In this document: positions 56,721 through 64,000 of the stretch, in pieces
Layout: each line of letters opens with the position of its first letter
Position numbering within the stretch: the stretch's first letter is position 1
Assembly: GCA_013399855.1 (NCBI GenBank)
Contig: VXAY01006792.1
Coordinates: 751,387 to 815,386 of the forward strand
Direction of reading: 5' to 3'
From: Oxyruncus cristatus
Lineage: Eukaryota > Chordata > Aves > Passeriformes > Cotingidae
DNA: 64,000 nt
The notes under the pieces: generated by a model
The model's input: the letters and a program-made list of their open reading frames with translations, nothing else
The model's database searches: none
Told to the model about the DNA's origin: nothing
Made by a program: the position numbers and the translations under genes

Positions 56721-59700
56721 ACATGTGCTCAGGATCTGGTCACCAGGAGCCACCTATCAACTAGTAAAACAGGTTGCACATTTTTTTTTTTTTACAGTAT
56801 ACAACAGAAGAGCATGAAAAATTGCAAAGATTGGCTCTACCAGTTCTAAACTGCCAAGAAAGCCCTTACAGATCTCTGATAGCTTCATCACCACATTGCA
56901 CAATCAGAACAGGCTGAAGGGCTATGAAATGGTTTCCTGGCCCTCAGGATTAAAAAACTACGGCTGGCACTTTCATGCTAATAGTAAGACACACAGGGAC
57001 AGGAGTCCAAGTATCTCAAACACACCATACAACTCATGTTGTGACTGTTGTCCATCCAGTGTGACATAGTTGCTCATCAACCCAAGGAACAACATTAAAA
57101 TAGCAGAACTTGACTCCATGTCTTGCCACTGGAAATCAGGGAAGGAACAAAGTTTTAAACCCTGTGTAAAATAACTCAAACCATCATCAGCAGCAGAGTT
57201 TGCCATGTCTGCTAAGCTCTAGTAGAAGCCAGGCTAGGGCAAGTCTACTCCAACATGTCAAGGCACCCCTTTCATCATCAGACTTCACAGAGAGAAATGT
57301 GTGTGACAATTTCCCCTTGTTTGATTAAAACATTTGCATTATAACTTGTTTGGAGTTAAAAAAGTATTAGGAACTTAATATTTCACATTGGTTTTGGTCT
57401 GTGAATTTTTGAATCATCTAGAGAATATGAGCTCCTTGATGAAAAGTACTATTTTGTGTTATGAACCAGAAAATAATGGCCTATCAGACTATAGAAAGTG
57501 GTCTAAAGCATCTATCTTTAATCTTCTTGTGTAAGTGTTCTAGACACTGTAATTTCCAATAACAATAATGGAATAAATACCTCATTAACCCCTTTAAAGC
57601 TTCCAACACCATGACAATATCTAAATGAACTGTCAGTGGAACAGGCATTGTTCAGTAAGACAGCAGACCAGAAAGTTAATATTGAGCTATATCCCAATGA
57701 AGTAACTGAAATGTATTCTCATCCTCAACAACCTGATGGCTTTATATTGTCACCAAATGCAGAAGGAAAAATTTCAAATAAGAGTCTACTAAGTTCATAA
57801 ATCACCTGGCATTTCAGATCAGCTTTGAAACAAGAGATAAAAAAGCACTAACTAAATTTTGGAAGGGAATGTTTGCTCAGAATTAAATTCACAGAAGAGC
57901 CACTGACTGAACTTCATATTTACACATTTCTGATCCATAAACCTTTTGATATTACACTATTCTCACCATAAATTAGTGTTCTGACAGACTAATACCCATT
58001 GCTGAGCTGAATGTCATAGATATTTATTGAATAGGAAGTAAAAGTGTAATATCTAGTATGAGCAGAATATTCACATAACAATAAAAAGTATAGATTTGGC
58101 TTCAGGGAACAATTCACAGTGCCTGAATGCATCAGAAAGGAAAATAGGGAACTTGTGCAAAAAATATGAAGATTTTAATTATTAAGTATAAGTTTGTGGT
58201 GGAAGTGTCCACAACAGAATCAAAGCCTGTGGGTGAAGAATCAGGACTATATTATACAGGACACTGGACATTCTATTGATTTGAGCAGCATGGTAATAGC
58301 CACTGAGGTAAATGCACCACAAAGAGAAATACAGAACAGGGAAAATAAGCAAGCAGAAGGAGTTCTGCTTTGCATGCAGGTGGGGAGAACATAATATCAG
58401 TGATGAATTCTACCCCACAGCTCTGAGAGAAGCTTTTTCCCTGTAAAAGTGTGATGGGTAGATTTCCTTGAAGGAAATATCAAATAAATCTAAAGAAAAT
58501 TTAGGTTGAGATTTTCAGAAGTACCTAAAAAAGTAAGATACCAAGTTTTCAATAAGATGTGTGTGTGTTAAACATACATAACTCTACAAGGCTTTGAAAA
58601 TTCTGTCTTAAATTAAATAGAATTAAATTTTTTTCAATCGCAGCCACCAGTACATTATTATCATGCTCAATTTATGGCATACTGAATTTCAAAAGCTCTT
58701 TAGGTGTCCTTCTGAGGTAAAAAAAACCCCAAAACTTAAGAATATGGATGTCTTAACAGAATGTGGATTTTCATAGAACAGTGGCCTGGACTAAAAACAC
58801 AGACTTTCTAAATGCAGGAGAAAATCAGTTAGAAAAAAAGAACAATACCTTCAAATCAGAATTTGATGTGAGATCAAGAGCTCACCTGAACTCTGAGTTA
58901 TTAACATGAGCCCTTTCCATTCAAAGGTAGGAAGGAATTTCCCTTTTTTTTTTTTTTTCTTTTAGCTGGAAGAAAAACGAACCACTCAGGGTCTCTAACG
59001 ATGAGACATCTTGGAAAGATCTGCAGCTGTGTGTTCCTAACTGTGACACTATGAAGAGTATCCTGGAATTGCACCTTCCCACCTCCTGCACCTTGGGCAA
59101 GACAGCAATGTGTGCAGTGCAGGCCATTTAGCTCATCTTCCAAAACACTGAGTGTGAGAGGCATTAATTTCCACTGCTTCACCATAACCACTGAGGCAAT
59201 TGCTCCCACATCTGGACTTACACAAAGTTGTGTTTCACGGTCTCTTCCATCATTCCCAGAGATCAGATTTTCCTGGTGCTCATCACATCCCAATGCAACT
59301 CTGCTCACTTCAGGAAAACAAGAAAGGTGTTCAGCCCATGAAAACCAGCTTATGTCAATCACGTCTTGAAATAGATTTTAACTTTGGAACACATTTTTGA
59401 ACCCTGGATTTTTAGGACCATTGTACAGATGATGTGCCGCTGCCCATCATATAGCCAGCTCTGAAACTCTCTCGAGTTAGCAGCAAAATGGACAGCCAAA
59501 GCATGTGTTTAAGTCATAAACTTCAGAATTCACTACATTATTACCCCCTAAAAAAAATCCAGCACTACATATCTTGCTTGATGCCTTGATATTGACCAGC
59601 AAGTAAACTTTTCGCATCACTTTTATTTTTAACCTCTTAGAGACCCTAAAGCAACCATTAAAGTGCCTGGGTGTCAGAAATGAGATTGTTATCAGAGGAT

Positions 59701-61155
59701 GAATTAAAAGCATATTTATGAAGAGATTCAATGCAGAGCTATTTGCTTTCCACTAGATACCTCTATTGTCAAAGTCTTTCAAACTTCTTTGAGAAGCTGC
59801 TCACATCAGTTATGAACAGCATGGCAACGGGTTTTTGTCCTTTTTTCTCATTTTCTGGGGTCAAGTACTGCTGCTCAATCCATTGCTGAGTATGACAAAG
59901 ACGATTGGTTACACAGTCAGAAATCGTGTCACCTCCTCCCCAGCCTTAATAAAAAGCAGTACAAAATACAGAGCACCTTTAGAACCAACAGAATGTAAGA
60001 GACCAAAGCTGCTCTCCTTCCATCACCTCTCTGAAGCTTGGGGGATCTCTGCCTCTGACGGAGTCAGAGCCATCTTTGGACTTTGCTCAAGCTTTATTCA
60101 GACACCTGACTCATTAAATCATCTTAAAACTCACTTATTTACTTATGAAATGGAAGAAGTTGAGCCAAATGGATGATGTTTTCTGTAAAATGTCTTGCAG
60201 CACACAGCCCCAGGGTTGTGACCAGCTCTCTTGTGTGTTCTCATCTCCTGTTGGATTTTGCCTGGAGCAGCAGCAAGCAAAGGGCACCAGGAGCAGAACA
60301 GGACCTTGGTCTTTTCCCTGCCCTCCAAATACTGAGTCTGATTATCCCAGCACACTGCACAGAGATTGATGTTCATCATGATAAACTAATGACATTTAGA
60401 CACTGAACGTCTCCAATAAGGACCAACATGGGTGTAAGACCTTACCCCGACTTCAGGACGGTTAATTTCCACCACTGTTCTCAAATCAGCAAAACTGTCA
60501 TTGAGTGGCTTTAGTTCCTTTGAACAGGGGTTTCTGACCACATCTCTCTCCCCAGCCCTCCTGGCTGCCTGGGGACTCGAGCATGCAGACCCATTTGCAT
60601 CCCTGCTACAACACATCTGCCAGGCCCACTGCCAGCACAACAGGGAATAAAGCACACAAAGATACATGGCACAGAGACAAACACGTTGCAAAGCCAGTGT
60701 TTTGAAAGGTTCCCTCTCCTTTCTCTTATCCTTCCCACTCTTCATCATCCTGCTTTTTACCTTCACTTTTATCACTTGGGGAGCACTTCCTTCTTTTGGG
60801 GACAATTTGGTTTTGCTCAGTATCAGGATACAGCAGAGAGTCAAAGCCCGTGCAGTAATTCACTGGTAGTCCAGTTCCTAAAGCCTTCTGATTCCCTTGA
60901 AACTTCCTGCCTTTTTCATCACTTTGGCACTGAGGTCTCATTCAGGAACACGGGCAATATTTAACAATTCAAGATGAAGTTCAGCAGGCAGAACATGGAT
61001 CCAGCTTGCTCGGCTGTTTGACTGCAAACCCCTTGGTAGGTCTGTTCTCTCTTCTATGGGGCTGTACTGAGACTCAGGGAACTCCTGATTCCCCAAGGAT
61101 TGCCCTGATTGCTGCAAACAGAAGCTCAAGTGTGACGCTGTGCAAACAGTCCCCT
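56721..61155. other. Unique non-coding sequence
   Basis: T13 at 56781-56793 and a T-rich run near 58945-58960 are the only simple repeats. A segment at 57418-57470 is weakly reminiscent of an L2/MIR tail. Open frames of up to 153 codons (58901-59362 minus, 60386-60844 minus) overlap open frames on the other strand and show no domain. Confidence 0.4.
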
Positions 61156-61198
61156 CTGTGGCCCACACTCCGGTGTGGGACACGGGTCTGGGCCACAG
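61156..61198. repeat. Two overlapping GC-rich inverted repeats (competing hairpins)
   Basis: Inner stem: CCCACAC (61162-61168) pairs with GTGTGGG (61173-61179) around a TCCG loop, a UNCG-type tetraloop closed by C-G. After a G-A mismatch, three more pairs (61158-61160 with 61181-61183) extend it. Outer stem: CTGTGGCCCA (61156-61165) pairs perfectly with TGGGCCACAG (61189-61198). The two share 61158-61165, so they cannot form at once. Confidence 0.75.
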
Positions 61199-61289
61199 GA
61201 TCTCTTTTCACGGCTTGAACCTCACTCTGCTGTGTTAGATGAGGCAGTGATGCTTTCCAGACTTCATTATTCATATTAGATATACTTTT

Positions 61290-61560
61290 TGCCCAAATTC
61301 TGTGACCTGGTCAATAAGCAATTAGTATTTTATGACAAAGTGGAAGTGGCAGCGTTAATAGCAGTTTGTAGCTACATGCACACATGAGAGCCAAGAATAA
61401 TTTTTATGACTCCAGTAGAAGTGCGTGTAACAAACAGAAGTCAATTTTTATGGCCATAATGATTGTATGCTCTCAATGCCTGTAGAAAATAGCTTTACGC
61501 AAATCAGTTAATTAGTATCCAAGTGCACTTGCTGATAGACTATTCAGCTGTTCCAGCCAG
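61290..61560. promoter_or_regulatory. Candidate conserved non-coding block
   Basis: Repeat-free block with TAAGCAATTAGTATTTTATG, AGTTAATTAG and ATAATGATTG-like homeodomain cores and retained CpGs (TGCGTG, GCGTTAA, TACGCAAA). No open frame of note. Regulatory role is inferred from texture. Confidence 0.38.
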
Positions 61561-62019
61561 TACTCGGAGAAGCTTTCAAAAGAGAAGTTTAATACATTTA
61601 GAAAAAAAAAAAAAATATTAGAAGCCACTGAAAATCTAAAATGTAAACTTCTAGTCTAAATTACATTTTAAAATAGTGTTTTTTCATTTTTAAATCATTA
61701 ATTCAAAGATTTATAGCACCAGACTTCTTTAAAACAGACTTTTAAACTTGAAGATTATAAAAATTTATTTGGTTATTGAAGTGACACTAAGTACTTCAAC
61801 TGAAATTTCAAACCCTCTGGGTTTTAGTATTAACATTTCTATTACCTCCATCTTGAACTTTCAGAGTTGCATTCAAAACAAACGAGCTAACACTCCTTAC
61901 AGGAATGTTATCATATTCTGCTGTTTATTATTTCTTTTGCTAAATATTTTCTTTCCCAAGACTCTCAAACTGATTTAATACTCTTCCCACTTAGCCTCTA
62001 CCTTATGCACAGACGTACA
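61561..62019. other. AT-rich unique sequence
   Basis: Includes an A-run at about 61600-61613. Nothing else is recognised. Confidence 0.35.
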
Positions 62020-62560
62020 AGTCTTTTGCATCAATTTAAAGCCAAAGTGATGAATGGAATTTAATGATCTTTTTTGTACAGTTCTGTATAACACCAAACA
62101 ATGGCCAATGCATTCATTCATGATCAGTTTTTTGCCTTGTTTTTAATTAGCTTACTATCTGGAGGGGTGGTGTGAAAAATTGCACCCTGGGCCTTACTAC
62201 ATCTTTCTTTTATAAAATGTATGTACAACAAATAAAAAGCACATTTTAACCTACCTGCTACCTATTACGTTAAATGTCATTACTACTAAAGACTGGCAGC
62301 TCTGCTAACAAACGCCCTCATTATTTTATTCCAGCTCTACTTTGGGTATAGTCAATCAAATCACGCTTGATTTATGTCAGATGCTAACAAAATACAGTAT
62401 AAATAGAGCCATTGAGTACAATTCAGTGATTCTGTGTTTATTCAGCTCTAAGCTCTGAAGCTAAAGTGGATACCATTTATAACCAAGACATGCATTCTTC
62501 ATGGCCATAAGAGTTAGCAGGCCATAGCTAGAGCACTTTTAAGCCTGAGAGAATATAAAG
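62020..62560. promoter_or_regulatory. Candidate conserved block with TATA-box match
   Basis: AT-rich, repeat-free block holding TTTTTAATTAGC (near 62142) and a TATA-box-like TATAAATAG at 62398-62406 just before GAGCC. The sequence would be compatible with an enhancer, or with a minor promoter directing transcription to the right. No open frame with a recognised product follows. Confidence 0.35.
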
Positions 62561-62653
62561 TGTTCCTATGAACAGATTCAATTTTTTTTTAAGCATACAA
62601 ATTAATAACTTATATAAAGATAGAAAACACTACCATGACATACATAATTTCTT

Positions 62654-62671
62654 TTGTTGTTGTTGTTGTTT
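62654..62671. repeat. TTG microsatellite
   Basis: About six TTG units in a T-rich context. Confidence 0.85.
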
Positions 62672-63861
62672 GGGAAAGTAGTTTGATGTATTTAAAAGAA
62701 CCTAATTTGCAACATAGACCTCATTATTAATGCTCAGTGATTTTAATACTTTTCAAAGGTGACTTTCTACAAGGAATGGCTTTTAGGAGTATGTCTACAT
62801 TACACTTCCAGTCACACAGGTTATTGTGAGGGAGTTTTGTGCTTTGTCTTGACGATTCTGTACATCCGGGCTATTGACCTGGGGAAGCCCAGTCTGGTTG
62901 TGGAAAATTACAGAAAGACAATTGTGTTCACTGAGTGATGGAAGAGCCATGAGCAATATTTCCTACATGTCAGCTGGAAGCCCTTCCCAGAGAGTTCAGC
63001 ACACCAATTCCTCTCCTCACTGCTCTCTACTTTCAACAATTGTTTCTACTCAACAGCTATAAGCTGATATATATTATACAGGCAAGACTGAGGCAGACCA
63101 GACTGCAGTTCTCAACACAACTCTGTTTTTCCTAGGAAGGAGATATTTTACAACTAGACTTGCCAGGTTTATGATGGGTGTCTTGAAGTGCATAGTTTGC
63201 AAATGGCAGACACGCACTGAAGAAAGGATAAGAGAATTCTTGTTAGACATGCACCAAATTGTGCCTTTGGGTATATTGGGGAGGGGGGGAAGGAAATGGG
63301 AATATTTTTATGATAAACCTCTTTAAAAGTATTTCTGGTAAAAATTCTCTTGTGTCATGCACAGAAGGGACCAAATCCACATCTCTCCTGAGTTTGATGA
63401 TGGTTTACCGGAATTACAATGGGAAGGACAGCTAATGACAGCAGACATTGTCACTGCGTCTCATCACTGCTTCAGATCCTGAGACCATTCAAAAACCACA
63501 GTGGCTAGACAGAGGTGTTTTCCATGAATTCCTGAAAACAAGAGGACACTGTGAGAGAGACAAAACTGGGTATCCTCACTGCGAGATTCAGAGGACAAAT
63601 TATTTGTGGCACATTTATTGCAGGGAAACATATGTGCAAATGTTGGCTCCTGCCACTTTAACCCAAATCTTTCCCCTTTGCTCAAGACCACAGTCACCGG
63701 TGATGCACGGATTGAAGCAATCTGGCATTTTGAAAAGGCAGCCCAGCATCATTGCAGAAAACGTCTTTTAAACACATGTTGCCTAACTTGACAACCAAAA
63801 CTGACAATCTTCCCGGTAAACAAGATGTAATAGCAACATTCAAGTTTCCAGTGCACAATTT

Positions 63862-63888
63862 AAAAAAAAACCAAAAAAAACAAAACCC
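63862..63888. repeat. A/C-rich low-complexity island
   Basis: A9-CC-A8-C-A4-CCC. Nearly the same pattern occurs at 48825-48847, and a reverse-complement relative lies at 26318-26346. Confidence 0.75.
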
Positions 63889-64000
63889 AAACATTGCAAT
63901 CAACAAATTAAGACTCTCACCAAGTGAAAAACCTGGACATGATTTGTTCAAGCAGTGCAGTAACAGAGGAAGGCACTTAGGCTTTCCTGATAAGGTGAGA

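Larger units (their letters stand above)
62561..64000. other. Unique non-coding sequence with simple repeats
   Basis: Contains a TTG tract at 62654-62671 and an A/C-rich island at 63862-63888. Short open frames on both strands have no domain. Nothing else is recognised up to the window edge. Confidence 0.4.

Noticed and set aside
58901..59362. 153-codon minus-strand open frame
   Set aside because: Opposing frames overlap it on the plus strand. It includes a lysine run from a T-rich tract, and there is no domain.
60386..60844. 152-codon minus-strand open frame, Cys-rich in the middle
   Set aside because: No signal peptide, repeated cysteine spacing or known family could be recognised, and it overlaps other frames in the same DNA.
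1..64000. tRNA, rRNA, snRNA, CRISPR array, endogenous retrovirus LTR or DNA transposon
   Set aside because: I looked for cloverleaf-type stems with B-box wording, regularly spaced repeats, LTR-like ends with primer-binding sites and terminal inverted repeats, and saw none that held up.

Overview
The window looks like non-coding nuclear DNA from a bird, most likely a songbird. The recognisable interspersed repeats are nearly all CR1 LINEs, mostly truncated 3' pieces. One of them keeps the avian-type 3' end with a short ATTCTATG-like terminus. I recognise no L1, Alu or DNA-transposon copies. Repeat density is low, microsatellites are short and most of the sequence is CpG-poor. I found no bacterial-style operons and no protein-coding exon I can defend. 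The many short open frames on both strands have no recognisable domain, and many lack an ATG. This fits a gene desert or the inside of a very large intron.

Layout. 1-3.3 kb: unique DNA with an unusually CpG-rich patch (405-880). 3.3-3.8 kb: a very old CR1 reverse-transcriptase relic (minus). 5-9.3 kb: AT-rich unique blocks dense in TAATTA-type sites. 9.3-14.4 kb: mostly featureless. 14.4-15.1 kb: conserved-looking block. 16-17.3 kb: AT-palindromic tract, a 15-bp minisatellite and a CA tract. 20.3-20.6 kb: block with a near-perfect POU/octamer palindrome. 21.4-21.7 kb: CR1 3' end (plus). 25.7 kb: CR1 tail scrap (minus). 26,347-26,922: assembly gap. 28.7-29.2 and 32.2-33.3 kb: conserved-looking blocks. 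37.7-39.45 kb: the largest CR1 copy (minus), with a dead reverse transcriptase and a 255-bp near-identical duplication around a single N, almost certainly an assembly error. 39.8-39.95 kb: three perfect inverted repeats. 41.4-41.7 kb: CR1 tail (minus). 47-48.7 kb: a 207-codon ATG open frame of unknown meaning, an ancient L2/MIR-like retroposon tail, and a conserved-looking block. 56.5-56.7 kb: CR1 tail (minus). 61.15 kb: two competing GC-rich hairpins. 61.3-62.6 kb: conserved-looking AT-rich blocks.

No genes were found, so there is no pathway to describe. If the window has a function, it is most plausibly long-range cis-regulation of a developmental gene outside it. That is inferred from sequence texture (homeodomain and POU-like motifs, little repeat content), not from an alignment. 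I see no convincing undescribed protein system. The best leads are the CpG-rich patch, the POU palindrome, the inverted-repeat cluster, the competing hairpins at 61.15 kb and the retroposon tail next to a conserved-looking block.
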